Below are positions 22,985 to 33,770 of a stretch of DNA of 64,000 nt, piece after piece. The position numbers and the translations under genes were made by a program. The DNA is from Gnetum montanum (taxonomy: Eukaryota > Streptophyta > Gnetopsida > Gnetales > Gnetaceae). The stretch lies in assembly GCA_015680685.1 (NCBI GenBank), contig MNCI01036144.1, positions 412,021-476,020 of the forward strand. Reading direction: 5' to 3'. Every line of letters starts with the position of its first letter. The stretch's first letter is position 1. Below the pieces are notes generated by a model. The model made no database searches. It was not told the DNA's origin and saw only the letters and a list, made by a program, of their open reading frames with translations.

Positions 22985-23820
22985 TGATGAGTCACGTTGA
23001 TGAGGCCTCGTTGACGTGACCTTGTCAATGAGACCATGTTGACGTGGTCATGTTGATGTGGCCCCATCGACGCAGTTTCTATTTTCACCTATACATACAC
23101 ACTCACAGCCGCATTTATGGCATAAGTCTCATAGTTGTAGCAGAGCTCTTATAATTTTCTTGTTTGAAAGTTAGAATATTTTTCTAAGTGCCTGCAGTAG
23201 GAGTCAAATAGTGTACAGATCTTTATTTGAGCATTGTTGTACCTGAGCATGGTAATGTGTGTAGCAATAAAGATGAGCTTTTTGATAAACCTTGCAACAC
23301 TTTGAAGTAGATTAATTATTTCTTTTATGCATTTAGTATTTTATGCAATTTTCTTTAATGATTTAAGTAATTAAATAATTAATAAGTAATAAATTAAGAT
23401 AGATTAAATAGTGATAAATTAACCACATAAGTACAATCACTTCGAGCATATGCTTGGCGCTTGGTAATCCCATTAACGCTTAACGTTTGCTAACCTAGTA
23501 GCCTTAAAGGTGTTCAGGATGTGTACGGCAAGTAGGAATGGACGCTTATGCTGGGATTAGTTAAATATTAGCTAGTTAGATTAAATTAGCAATTAAATAT
23601 CTTTAATTCTTTATTCTTAAGCAACTTAGAACATAAAACATAAAAATGACAAAATCATATGCCTTGTAGTTAACCATACCTTTGTGTTTCACAAGTGTAA
23701 TTGGCAAGACAATGATTGCAATGGTTAGTTTCACTTCCTAGAGACCAGTGTACTTAGAAGGCTATAAGTCCATAGAACTCGATCAGATCACGTGTGAACG
23801 TCTACTAACTCGTATGCTCA
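22985..23820 (+). repeat. 3' LTR of Athila-type element, 3' end truncated
   Basis: It starts TGATGAGTCACGTTGATGAG and aligns with 10,882-11,747 through U3, R (AGTGCCTGCAGTAGGAGTCA, AATAAAGATGAGC) and U5. It stops at CGTATGCTCA, about 25-30 bp short of the expected CTCATCA terminus; the last bases may reflect a small deletion leaving CTCA. It retains more CpG in U3 than the 5' copy. Confidence 0.88.
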
Positions 23821-24717
23821 AAAAAGGTTATGTTGTTAACTCAAGATAAAGGATAGCTTCGCAATGGAGTTTTAGGGCTAAATAAATTTAATATTCAAGA
23901 TCACATACTTTGCTTTGGTTCTAAGCAAATTCACAAAATAGTGAAACAAACGGTATTTCAAAAACCTTTTGAAAATCTAAAAGGACCGAAACATTTCTAT
24001 TTGTATAATATAAAAGGAGGTTTTACCTATCATCTCTCATTTATTTCCATCTATCATTAGCCCAGCGCCCATCTTTGGTGACATGACATGGTATTACAAT
24101 CATGCACGGTGAGAACAGCAATGAACAAGATACCGTGCAGTGCCATATTAAACGGCCGTTGCTTTCTTGATACCTGAGACATGAACCACAGACAGAAGCA
24201 ACACAACTTTGAGCATTAAGGCATTATTTTAGACACGAATGTTTCCTACTGTTCAAATCATGATGACCTGTTGCATAGGTAAAAGGAAAAACACATATGC
24301 TATTCTCTGGGATTGGTAAACACTCAAAATTTACGGATTACGAAACTATTGCCATGATTGCACAACGGATGCGGATGCTAAGCAGTCGATATCGTTGCCA
24401 GATACAGAGTATTAGAGAGAGTGATATCAAATATGTGATAACAATAGTAACAGCCAGCTGCTAGCCTGCTTGGCTGCGCAACAAGGCACGGAGCTTGGTC
24501 TGTTGGTTCTTGGTGACGGCTGAACGAGCATTCATCCGTTCAGTTATGGACAGGACAGGAAAGCTAGCTATTGTAATTTATTATAATTTTGATTGCACGA
24601 AAGCCCATAATGACGTTACATTTTCGTAAAAAATAAAACGGACGTCCAAACCAAGCCAACCCAACCCAGCAGCCGTGGCTTAGCTTTGTCTGCACTTCAA
24701 CTCAATTCAATTCAACA
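23821..24717. other. gene-proximal intergenic sequence
   Basis: From about 24,050 base composition changes: G+C and CpG rise (ACGGCCGTTG, GGCACGGAGC) compared with the transposon DNA on both sides. No ORF is supported. It may hold upstream regulatory DNA of the gene at 25,098. Confidence 0.45.
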
Positions 24718-24877
24718 ACCGATGACATTATTCTGGGGCAGTTTCCCTTGGACTCGCACTCAGAAGATGATGAAGAAGATGATGATGATAATGAGGACCG
24801 ATGACATTATTCTGGGGCAGTTTCCCTTGGACTCGCACTCAGAAGATGATGAAGAAGATGATGATGATAATGAGGAC
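24718..24877. repeat. 79-bp perfect tandem duplication upstream of gene
   Basis: Two identical copies with period 79 bp, beginning ACCGATGACATTATTCTGGG and ending in a purine-rich GATGAAGAAGATGATGATGA tract. There is no mismatch, so the duplication is recent. It lies 25-185 bp upstream of the likely TATA box at 24,902. A 73-codon frame through it exists only because 79 is not a multiple of three and the unit happens to be open. Confidence 0.9.
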
Positions 24878-24901
24878 ACATCCTCAATTCAATTGAGTTG
24901 C

Positions 24902-24909
24902 TTATAAAG
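24902..24909 (+). promoter_or_regulatory. candidate TATA box for the 25,098 gene
   Basis: TTATAAAG lies about 190 bp upstream of the chosen ATG, which would give a 5' leader of roughly 160 bases. No other good TATA motif lies between it and the start codon. Confidence 0.4.
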
Positions 24910-25097
24910 TCATTATTGCTGGTATTGCATTGCATGTGGTAGTGTGAGCCATCCATCAGCACTCCACGTAGAGTGAGTCGATTGAGGTGGGTGGGTTGGT
25001 ACTTGGTATCTATTGCTGCTGTCCTTGAGCCCAATAACACATCCCTTTGGCTGTTATAACTGCAACGACAATTCATTATATTCAGTTTCTCATAGTC

Positions 25098-25604
25098 ATG
25101 GGAAACGCTTTTGGTCACTGTGTCGCCTCGGCTTCTGCACAGGTGTTTGCACAAGAGGAGGATGCTGGAGTGGTAATGAATTCCTGTCACCATAAACAGA
25201 CACAAAAATATCAGCTGCAAGACATATGCCATAATAAGAATAAGAATAAGAATTGGCAGTGCAGTCCTGCTGAAGGCCAAGGCCAAGCCCAGGGAGAGAG
25301 GGAGGGCAGGGTGAGAGTGAAGATGTTGGTGTCCAAAAAACACCTTCAAACGCTCATTCTCTTTCAGCAGAAGCAGCAGCAGCAGGAGAGGGAAAAACAC
25401 AATGACAAACACATAGTTAGAGGAGGTGGAAATGCTGAGGCAAAAGAGAGAGTTGACAATGCTGATGCTGTAATGGTGCTGCAGACTCATGTTCAAAACG
25501 TGCTTAAGCAATCTTCCTCTTCCTCTTCCTCTTCTGTTTTAGGGTTTAGCTCTTGCCGCTGGGTGCCTTCGCTTGATACCATTCATGAATGTTTTGATTA
25601 CTGA
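25098..25604 (+). CDS. candidate host gene: 168-residue MGN-start plant protein, unrecognised family
   Basis: This is the longest plausible host ORF in the window and lies in the CpG-rich island. I start it at the ATG at 25,098 (MGNAFGHCVASASA): the frame is open upstream only through a non-ATG codon, and the context is ATGG. Met-Gly at the N-terminus with nearby Cys suggests N-myristoylation and possibly palmitoylation, hence membrane association (inference). A central block RVRVKMLVSKKHLQTL is followed by a Gln-rich stretch (KQQQQE), a low-complexity polar region, an eight-serine run and a C-terminal SCRWVPSLDTIHE. A basic VKxxVxKxxL block plus a terminal RWxPSLxxI motif recalls small uncharacterised plant proteins, but I cannot name a family. 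No intron signals were needed. Single exon, no neighbouring coding gene. Confidence 0.55.
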   Translation: MGNAFGHCVASASAQVFAQEEDAGVVMNSCHHKQTQKYQLQDICHNKNKNKNWQCSPAEGQGQAQGEREGRVRVKMLVSKKHLQTLILFQQKQQQQEREKHNDKHIVRGGGNAEAKERVDNADAVMVLQTHVQNVLKQSSSSSSSSVLGFSSCRWVPSLDTIHECFDY

Positions 25605-25771
25605 TACACTTTTGTAATTTCTGTTTTCGTACTCTCTCAACACACACATAGACTCACACTAACTGCGATTCAATCAGTGTAATTTTGTTTAGTGTATAAG
25701 GTGTATGTTTCAAATCTTCAGGGGCAATTCATGTAAACCTCCTTTCAATTTTTAATTTACTAAATTCACCC

Positions 25772-26170
25772 ATGGATATAATCAAGCGAACCCTGTCTTT
25801 GTCACCGGAAAAAGAAGTTCAATTCTGTCACGAGACTCGCAGAGTTTCGGGTCTTTTTCCTACCCGAGTAAGTCGCGAATCACCTGCCGGATCAGAAATT
25901 TATGTATTTTTTAAGAATAAAGTGAGTAAAAATCCAGATTTTTCCGAGTTATTTTCATCAAAGAGATCGAATTTGTATCAAGAAAACGAGTCACTCGCGG
26001 AGTCAAGTCTGGTAACACTACGTTCAGTATATATCCCAATTACTCTAAGGCAGAAGTACAAAACATACGTAACACGCAATTTTTTTACAGTCATACAAGA
26101 TGCACGAAAAAGAATACGACAATATGATAAATGTTTACCACGAAGTGAAGGTTCACGTACAACGCAGTAA
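25772..26170 (+). CDS. unassigned 132-codon ORF
   Basis: An ATG-started open frame (MDIIKRTLSLSPEKEV...) 168 bp downstream of the previous gene's stop, still in the CpG-richer island. The product is basic, with no recognisable domain, signal or membrane segment. The DNA around 25,830-26,010 contains repeated GAGTC/GACTC-type motifs (GAGACTCGCAGAG, CGAGTCACTCGCGGAGTC) that look more like regulatory or transposon sequence than codons. The open frame may therefore be chance. Confidence 0.25.
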   Translation: MDIIKRTLSLSPEKEVQFCHETRRVSGLFPTRVSRESPAGSEIYVFFKNKVSKNPDFSELFSSKRSNLYQENESLAESSLVTLRSVYIPITLRQKYKTYVTRNFFTVIQDARKRIRQYDKCLPRSEGSRTTQ

Positions 26171-26394
26171 AGAATGCCCAAATAATGGCATTTAATTTTT
26201 GCTTCTCGTAACTGCTGCACGGGAATTTTGATGGAGGTTCATTTTGGTGTATCTTTTAATTTAAAACTGATCATTCATCGACATCTTCATAAACAAGTTA
26301 CTAGAAGGTTTGTAAATTCTTTTTTCCTAATTATAATATTAAATTATGCTTTGATACTTTATTGTGGTTTAGGATTACGACCAACAAATTTGTA

Positions 26395-26605
26395 ACCATC
26401 TTTTTAAAGAAAGATAACTTGCACCTAGTAGCACAATTCCTACTTATGTGTCAAGGTAGATGTGACCCACTAATGAAAAGGATCCCACCACAAGGCTATT
26501 TCATTGCTACTACACTTGAAAGTAGATGCAAAAATCAAACCCACAACCTCTTAATCAAGAAAGATAAGTATCTTGACCACTTGCCTTACACCCCTGTAGA
26601 TAAAC
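26395..26605 (-). mobile_element. second type of tRNA-derived SINE
   Basis: On the minus strand the A-box-like GTAAGGCAAGTGGTCAAGAT (about 26,591-26,572) is followed by a B-box-like GTGGGTTTGATT (about 26,544-26,533). A body containing CAAGTGTAGTAGC and CTTGTGGTGGGATCC comes next, ending in a T-rich tail near 26,400. It differs in body sequence from the SINEs at 3.7-8.9 kb. The plus-strand 84-codon ORF here is a shadow. Confidence 0.55.
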
Positions 26606-26619
26606 TAAAACTTTAAAAG

Positions 26620-28204
26620 TGACTTTGATTGGGCATTTGATAAACTGTATTTCATTGTATGTATTAACCTTCTTTATAGAAGGGTCTTTGAATTTTTTGT
26701 GGGAGTAATAGTGAGCTATAATGTATTAGATGTGTTAGTTTCAAGTAATATTCTTTCATTGGTAAGTCTAGCTTAGACCTAAGTTATCCTTGCTCATTTA
26801 AGCCTTGTTGTAGGTGACTCATGGTTTCAAGATGCTACGTGGCAAACTAATTTTCATTAATGTTCAAATTGTGCTTCTTAATTCTAAAAATTGATGATAC
26901 ATTTTCAACTTAGCATAGGATAATAGTAATGCAAGTTGGTCAAAAAAAGGATTCCCATTGGGATTGAATCTTATGGCTATAGCTTAAGTGTTGAGCATTG
27001 GGGAATTGAAGAATGAATAATGGTCAGTAGTTAGTGATTAAGTAATAGGGAACCTCCTTTAAGTTCATAGTGATTTTGTAAGTATTCATCCAAATAAAAT
27101 AAAAGGTTACATCAAGGGCATCATACAGACAAAAAATATAATTGTCCAAAATATTTTAAGATATTCAAACTAATAATTAATAAATTAAAACTACTCTTTG
27201 GTGGACATGATATGTTGACCATCTTAACAAGAAATAATGAACAATTAGAAGACCATAAAAAGGAACTAATATAATAAGAGGACTATTGTGTACAATATGG
27301 TCCACTTGTGGGACATGAACTCTACTTTTTTTATGTTTAAAAGCTTAATAATAATAATAATAAAGATATTTTGTAATCTCTCACTTAACAATTAATGGAT
27401 TGATTTCTTTATGTGATTTAATTGAACATATGGCATTAATCATTGAAAAGGAAAACAAGGTAGAGAATTACAATATATTTGGAGCATCCATTTTGGAAAA
27501 TTTAAAACATTAGTTGAAGTATCCATAACTCCCATGCATAAAAGATATATGACATTCATGCGTTCATGTCAAGAGAGAAAATTGAGAAGGAGAAATGAAA
27601 AAGACTATAAAAAGCCCAAAAGCAAACAAGCAATAAAAAGGAGACTTAGTACAAAGCCTTCTCCCTCTCTTTCTTTTTGAATTCGACAACCCTTCTCATG
27701 TTTCCTTTATATCCTACATTTTGTTTTCTCTTAATTATCATCAATTTTCCTTTCTTTTAATTCTCTTCCCATTGCCTATTTGTTGTTGTTTTTTGTTGCC
27801 ATTGTTGTGTGCTTGTTGGTTATTGTTTGCTACTACCACAACTACATGCTTCTTACTAGTTATTTCCATTACAACTACTATTGCTACCTTTGTTGTTTTT
27901 ATTTACTATTGCAAGTTGCTACTTGGTGCTATTGCTAGCTACAAATTTTTTGGCAATTTAGCCATAATATGGATCAAGTAATAGATTTTTTTAAACATTT
28001 CAAAAAAAGCTAACACATGAGAATTAGAGACTTCTACCTAACAAAGCAAAGTGCTTGAATGACTTGTTTTATTAAAGAATTTTTTATAAAGTTAAACCTC
28101 TTATAAGTCATGTGCAATTAAAGCTTTTGAAGAGTAACAATAATAGAAGATCAAACTAGATTTTCAAGAAAACATAGTAAAAATAACTATGCTAATAACA
28201 AAGA
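26620..28204. other. unassigned stretch with promoter-like segment and (TAA)n
   Basis: No supported gene. A (TAA)n tract lies at 27,346-27,363. At 27,604 CTATAAAAAG is followed 50 bp later by a CT-rich run (CCTTCTCCCTCTCTTTCTTT), a promoter/leader-like arrangement. The open frame at 27,721-27,981 is hydrophobic low-complexity sequence without a known domain. Confidence 0.35.
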
Positions 28205-28559
28205 TAAGAGTTAAATAATGGCTTTGCAAGAAACATGTCATTATCATCATTATCCTAGCCTTTTCCCAATAAAATGTGGTTGGCTACATAAGTTCTTTTT
28301 CATCGTCCACCTCTATGAAGAGCTAGATCTTTGTTTATTTTCAATTTCTTCAAATCATCTCCAATTTTTTCTTTCCATGACTTCTTTGATCTTCCTTTTG
28401 GTACATTTTCTAAAACATTAATGTAACAAGCTTTTTTTATAGGTTTATTATTTCAACTTCTTTGCACAGGTACAAACCATCTAAACTACCATTCTTATAG
28501 ATAAAATTAAATAGAAACCACTCCAAATATTCTTCTAATATCTGTATTATGTAGTTTAT

Positions 28560-29450
28560 CTCTTTTGGTAACATTCAACATCCATTAAAACATTTGCATT
28601 TTTTCCACACTAATTTGTTGTTCATACCTCTTTTGTACTCCCCAATATTCAACATTACATAAAATAGGGGGTATTATTATTATCCTCTACGTTTTTTCCT
28701 TCAGTTTTATTGGTATTCTTTTATCATATAGAACACTAATAGGATGTCTCCATTTTGATGATCCTACCTCATTTTTATTTCTTTTGTCTTTATTAATGTC
28801 ACCATCTAATTACAGGATTAATCCTAGGTAGAAACTTATTTGCAGTGAAGGAATTTTTGACCTTGAATTATCAGTTTTATTTTATCACTAGTTATATTGT
28901 TATTAAAATTGCATTTAATATATTATGTCTTACTTTTGCTAATTTTTAAGCCTTTTGAGTATATATCATGTCTCCATTTTTTCATTTTAAAAGTCATTTT
29001 TCTCAAGTTGTATCCACTAATACAATATCATCTTCAAATAACCTATACCAAGAAATTTCATATTGTATTTTTTTGTTAAATCATCCATAATAATGACAAC
29101 TAAGTATGGGCTAAGCATAGACCCTTAATGTAGATCTATTGTGACTAGAAAATCAAATATTATTCCACAACCTATTCTAATTTTATTAGTAGCTCTTTCA
29201 TATATATTTTGAATCACTTTAATTTACTTATAAGAGATTTATTTCCCCTTTAAGGTTTACCAAATAAATCTCTAGACACTCTGTCATATGTTTTTTCCAA
29301 GTCAATGAAGATCATATATAAATTTTTTCTATGTTTTTAAAATTTCCTCATCAACTAACATATTAAAGAAATTAACCTCTATAGTAGATTTCTCTAGAAT
29401 AAATCTAAATTAATTTCTTGAAACTATTGATTCAAGTATGAGACATTGCT
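28560..29450 (-). pseudogene. reverse transcriptase domain of RTE-type LINE
   Basis: MIFIDLEKTYDRVSRDLF (29,330-29,275) is the RT block A with its catalytic Asp. LFEDDIVLVD (29,045-29,008) is the catalytic box, normally FADD and here FEDD. WRHDIYSKGLKISKSKT follows. The family is recognisable from these in-order motifs although the frame changes several times. Confidence 0.8.
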
Positions 29451-30449
29451 CCATGACTTTTTCCCAAAGCTTCTTAGTATGGCTCATTAGCTTGATCCCT
29501 CTATAGTTTGCATAATTTTGTACATCTCCTTTATTTTTATAGATGGGAATAACAATGTTTTTTCTCTAATTGTTGGACATTTTTCTATTTTTCAAAATTT
29601 TGTTAAATAATTATATTAGCTAAGAAACTTGTGTATCTCCTAGTACTTTCTAAGTTTGTATAGAAATGTTAGCTAGTTCAACAACCTTTCTATTTTTCAT
29701 CATTAATAAGGCTATCTCTACCTTAGAGAAGGAAAGTTCATTAAACAAATCAAAATTTATTTCTTTTTCTTCTGTCTTATCTTGGGAATTATTCATTTAA
29801 TACTTCTTGAAATAAATTTTTCATCTATTCAAAATTTCATTGTCTTTTATCAAAATTCTTTCATTTGCTTCCTTTATACATTTGACATGTTTAGTGTTCT
29901 TATTTTTCTTGTTTTTGATTTTTTCAAATTTATCAATAGATTTTTCTCCTTCCTTTGTTCCTAATTTCTCATAAAAGTGATTGAAGGCCTTATGTTTGGC
30001 CTTTGCTAGTGTTACGGTTGCCTCCTTTTTTTTCTTCTTCTTCTACCATTTTGTATATAAGCCTATTTTCTTAGCTACAACTTTGTTGTCATTCCTTAAA
30101 GCATATTTTCTTATTTTCAATAGCAAGTTGCACATCATCACTCTACCACCATGTCTTATTTAGGATGTATTTTTTCTTTTTTCTTTTAGCCAAACTGCTC
30201 TTTTTAAATTTTTGAATGCAACTTTTCCTTTGACCTCAAATTAAATTTACAGAGCAATCCTAATTCTAGGTGCCTTCATAAAACAATTGTTCTTTAAATA
30301 AGGTGATGTAATGTTTCTTGAAATTCCATTGTTTTATACATTTAGTCCCTTTTCTCATGCTACCTTTAAAGCTATGTATAGCTAAGTCCATGAATATTAG
30401 TTAATGTTGAGTTACAAGGCACTCTTTAGGTATAACCTTGTCATATTTT

Positions 30450-31130
30450 TACATGGCCCATTCTCTTTTGTGTAGAAAGATATAATCAAACTTGTGTTTT
30501 ATCCATACCACTCTTACATTTAATTAAATATTCTATCCTTGTCTTAAAATAAGTATTTGCAATTGTACTTGCAAATTGTGATGGTGAATCATTGCACTTT
30601 CTAAATCTATGTCCTCCATGAATCCTATTATATTCCATTTTATAGATTTAACATGACTATTAAAATCCCCTCTAATGAATATGCTTTCTTATTAGGTATT
30701 TTTCTGAAGCACCTAATCCATAGAATCCCAAAAATCTTTCTTGATGGAATTTTCTAGTCTAATTTGTATAGCATATACTTTGATGATGTTGATGGTCTCA
30801 TTTTCAAGCACAAGTTTAAATTCCATAATTTAATAGTCATGGAAATATACTTATACCACATTATCTTTGAAGGATTAATTAACTATAATACCCAATACCT
30901 TTTGGGAATTTTTTTATGAGTAGAAGAGTTTATAACCATGGCATAATCTTTAGCTTTTCCCTTTTCTATCTTATTTCTTGGAGGAAACCAATGCTATTCT
31001 TTATCTTTTCATGACATTGGTAATTTTAGAGGTCTTTTTATTGAGAGTGCCAATGTTCTAGATTTCCAACAAAAATTTCTATTACTTATCTTGCTTCTTT
31101 ACCCACACATGTCCCTTATGTGGAAACCAT
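30450..31130 (-). pseudogene. endonuclease domain of RTE-type LINE
   Basis: Starts with a NIGTLNKKTSKITNVMKR segment (31,030-31,080), the equivalent of the TWNVGTL start of the endonuclease. It continues through GIIVN*SFKDNVV and reaches IFIRGDFNSHV (about 30,640-30,690), the conserved GDFN catalytic/structural motif. The endonuclease nicks target DNA to prime reverse transcription. Interrupted by stops. Confidence 0.75.
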
Positions 31131-31250
31131 TATATACTTTTCACAACTTTCAAGTAAAGATGTTGTATGTCATTTTTAGAGGACTTCCTAGTAAGTCCTT
31201 TTCCATTTTTTACTATCCATTTTTACTATAACCAGGCCTTGTGATTGCTA

Positions 31251-32119
31251 TGCATCACATTAATTTGAAGGATGAAATATCATTTGCAAAATAATAATTA
31301 AAAAAAATTATCTAAAAAATTTGGCAAGGTTTTGCAACTAGATAGCAACCTCATGCTATCCCTCATTTCATATCTAGGCTTGGGATTAACATTGGTAGAG
31401 TTACAAGAAACATGTGATTCTTAAAAAAGTTCTAGGTGTGATTTGTTCAAATTACATATTCAAGCCATAACATGAGGAATATAAGCCATAATATTGAGTT
31501 TTATCAAGCTTTGAGTTACTAAACCAAGCTAGGAGTTTGATGTCCCAATATGGTTTAGGCTTCTAAAGCTAAGATGAATTTTGCAATGAATTCAAAGATT
31601 AAAAGATGAATATTATTTTATAATGGAAGAGTATATTTAAAAAGCTTGACTATCATTCATGAGAATTACTTACTATAAGTTCCAAGTTTAAGAAATTATA
31701 TTTATATAATTTGAAGCATTTTTGAAAAAGCTATCTTTGAATAAGTTGATTGATATATGGTGTTGAAAAAAAGCTTAGTTATCTAGATGCTTTTAAAAAC
31801 ATCAAGATGAAAACAACATTTTGAAAGAAAAAAAGAACATATGTTTAATTGAATTTTAATCTAGCTTAGCAATCATAGGATGTAGTAGGATTGACAAGAG
31901 TTTCTTTCTAAAAAACATGTAATTTAAGATAAAATCAATGTGATGAAAGGAGCTCAATAGCACAAACATGAATTTTTTCTTCCAACATAAAGCCATGGCA
32001 TAATAGCAATGATTTTGAAATAATCTAAATGACTTTTTAGAAGCTCATGCTTCTATGAGCCACACAAGCTTTTTTTTAAAAAAATCTCTATTTCCATGTG
32101 AGTTGAAATAGAAACTGTT
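31251..32119. other. unassigned sequence
   Basis: AT-rich, with no ORF and no clear repeat; it leads into the diverged tandem array. Confidence 0.35.
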
Positions 32120-33770
32120 ATTTATTTTAAGAAATAATATATTAGAGTTGTGAGCTAAAATAAAAATTTGATTCGACAAAGCCTATTTTATGAAGCTCTC
32201 TACCATATGGTTCAAGGCCTACAATACTTAAAGCAAAGTTATAAAAGAAAACAACTTTTGATTTTAAAGTGCATTGATATTCCAAGTTAGGTATAGAAAA
32301 GATGCAAAATATAGAGTCACAAGTTAGAATAAAATTGATTATACTAAGGCTCTACTTTCATATAAACTAAAAATGGAAGTGCTATTTGTTTTAAGGAAAG
32401 CTATTGGAATCAATTTTTTTAGAACTAAGATTTGGTTCTACAAAGTTTTCTACCATGTAAGTTTAAAAAATAGTGTTATTTAGAATCAATTTTTAGAGGT
32501 AAAATATGATTTTTTAAAGCATGTTTCATAAAAGGGGAGCATTATTGCCAGATCAATTTAAAGAAAAGAGAACTATTTAAAATTAATTTTTAAAACCAAG
32601 GATCAATTATTATAAAGCTCTTTGTTACATCAATCATATGTCATTTAGAATCATCAAGTGGAGCAAAAATTTAACTCTACTTATCTCATCTACCATGTGA
32701 GTAGTCTAGTTCAAGCATAAAAAAGATTAAATGTCCATCTTTCCAATTGGATGTGCAAAAATAAAAATAAAAAAATCCACTATTTAGAATAAAAATTTAG
32801 TTCTAAATTAAACCTCTTCCTTGTTAGCTCCACTAATAGAACCATCCTCTAGAGCTAAAAATCAGTTCAACGAGCTCAACTCTAAGGTACATCCATTTAC
32901 TATATTAGCCAAAAATTATTTAGAACCACTGAATAGAGCTAAGACTTGGTTCAACCTAGCCTATTTTCCACATTAGCTCTACTTAATAGAATCAATACCT
33001 AAATTTGAAATTTAGTTCTACTAAGCTTTCTATCATGTTATTTGAAGATGAAAGAGTATTGTTTAAAACCAATGGCTAGAACAAAAATCCAGTTCTACCA
33101 AGCTTTATTTCCACATCAATAAAAAAGGATACCATAATTTTTTCTAGAAATGAAAGCTACTAGAATCAATTGGTGTAGCTAAGATTTGGTTCTACAAAGG
33201 CTATGGCGTAGAAAATCTCTACTACCACACCATCAAGGTGCATAATAGCTAAAGTGTAAAGAGGCATATAAGGAAGATATTAGCTCTAAAGCACCTCTAG
33301 GCTTTTCCACATTAGTTGTGCCAATGGAATCATTGTCTAGAGCTAAAAGTTTATTTTACAAAGCTTAACCTCAAAGTGCTTCATTGGCCACATTAGCTAG
33401 AGAACAAGAGCATTGTCTAATCAGGATGAAAAAGATAGTTGAACTAATTTGTAAAACTAAAATATCATTTAATAAAAAACCTCTAATGCCACATCAAATT
33501 GGGCCTACAATAGCTAAAGTACATAAAGCATAGAAGAAAGATACCAACTCTTAATTGCTATGTCAATAGAATTGATGTTTATAGCCAAAAATAGTTTTAC
33601 AAAGCTCTTTTGTATAAGAAGGCCTAGTGAATGAAGTTCAACATAAAAAAAATCAGAAGTTGAAACTAATTAAGAAACTAAGCCACATTATCTTATTCTG
33701 CTATATGCCATTTAAAACTACCAATAGAACCAAAATTTGATTCTACCTACCACCCCAATCTTCACGTAAG
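32120..33770. repeat. ancient diverged tandem array, ~60-130-bp units
   Basis: A phrase of the type TAGAATCAATTTTTAGAGCTAAGATTTGGTTCTACAAAG... recurs about 15 times with strong divergence, for example near 32,402, 32,476, 32,641, 32,835, 32,918, 32,984, 33,060, 33,162, 33,320 and 33,725. Each unit has a TAGAAYCA start, an AGCTAAAA core, a TTGGTTCTAC block and a TACCACAT-like end. Spacing varies from about 60 to 130 bp. It resembles a decayed satellite or the variable 3' region of a gypsy element. Confidence 0.65.

Larger units (their letters stand above)
10882..23820 (+). mobile_element. Athila-type Ty3/gypsy retrotransposon, near complete, decayed
   Basis: A 12.9-kb unit in the order 5' LTR, tRNA-Asp-type primer site, gag, protease, RT, RNase H, integrase, long spacer, an extra coiled-coil ORF, polypurine tract, 3' LTR. 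Size, primer type, the VFMDDF catalytic box and the extra 3' ORF slot fit the Athila lineage. Every domain contains stops or frameshifts, many explicable as TGG to TGA/TAG or CAA/CAG to TAA/TAG, the signature of deaminated methylcytosine. The two LTRs differ at roughly one position in eight by eye, so the insertion is old. Confidence 0.88.
28205..31250 (-). mobile_element. RTE-type LINE, near full length, decayed
   Basis: Reading the minus strand gives the ordered domains of an RTE-clade non-LTR retrotransposon: an apurinic-type endonuclease at the high-coordinate end, RT in the middle and the conserved C-terminal region. That region contains GLKISKSKT, WRHPISVLYDKRIPIKLK, WMLNVTKRDKL and RSKKSWKEKIGDDLKKL. 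It ends in LLGKG near 28,235. Frames shift repeatedly and stops are frequent, so it is dead. Plus-strand ORFs in this interval are antisense shadows. Confidence 0.82.

Noticed and set aside
24686-24907. 73-codon plus-strand frame with acidic D/E/M repeats
   Set aside because: It reads through the 79-bp tandem duplication in two different frames and ends at the TATA region; likely non-coding upstream DNA.
24807-25511. 234-codon open frame on the minus strand
   Set aside because: It is the longest ORF in the window but lies antisense to the better-supported plus-strand gene. It passes through the 79-bp duplication and reads complementary low-complexity tracts (poly-Leu from CTG/CAG). No domain is recognisable.
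27600-27981. Promoter plus 86-codon gene
   Set aside because: TATA and CT-rich leader look promising, but the ORF is hydrophobic low complexity with no homology I recognise; noted only as part of the unassigned stretch.
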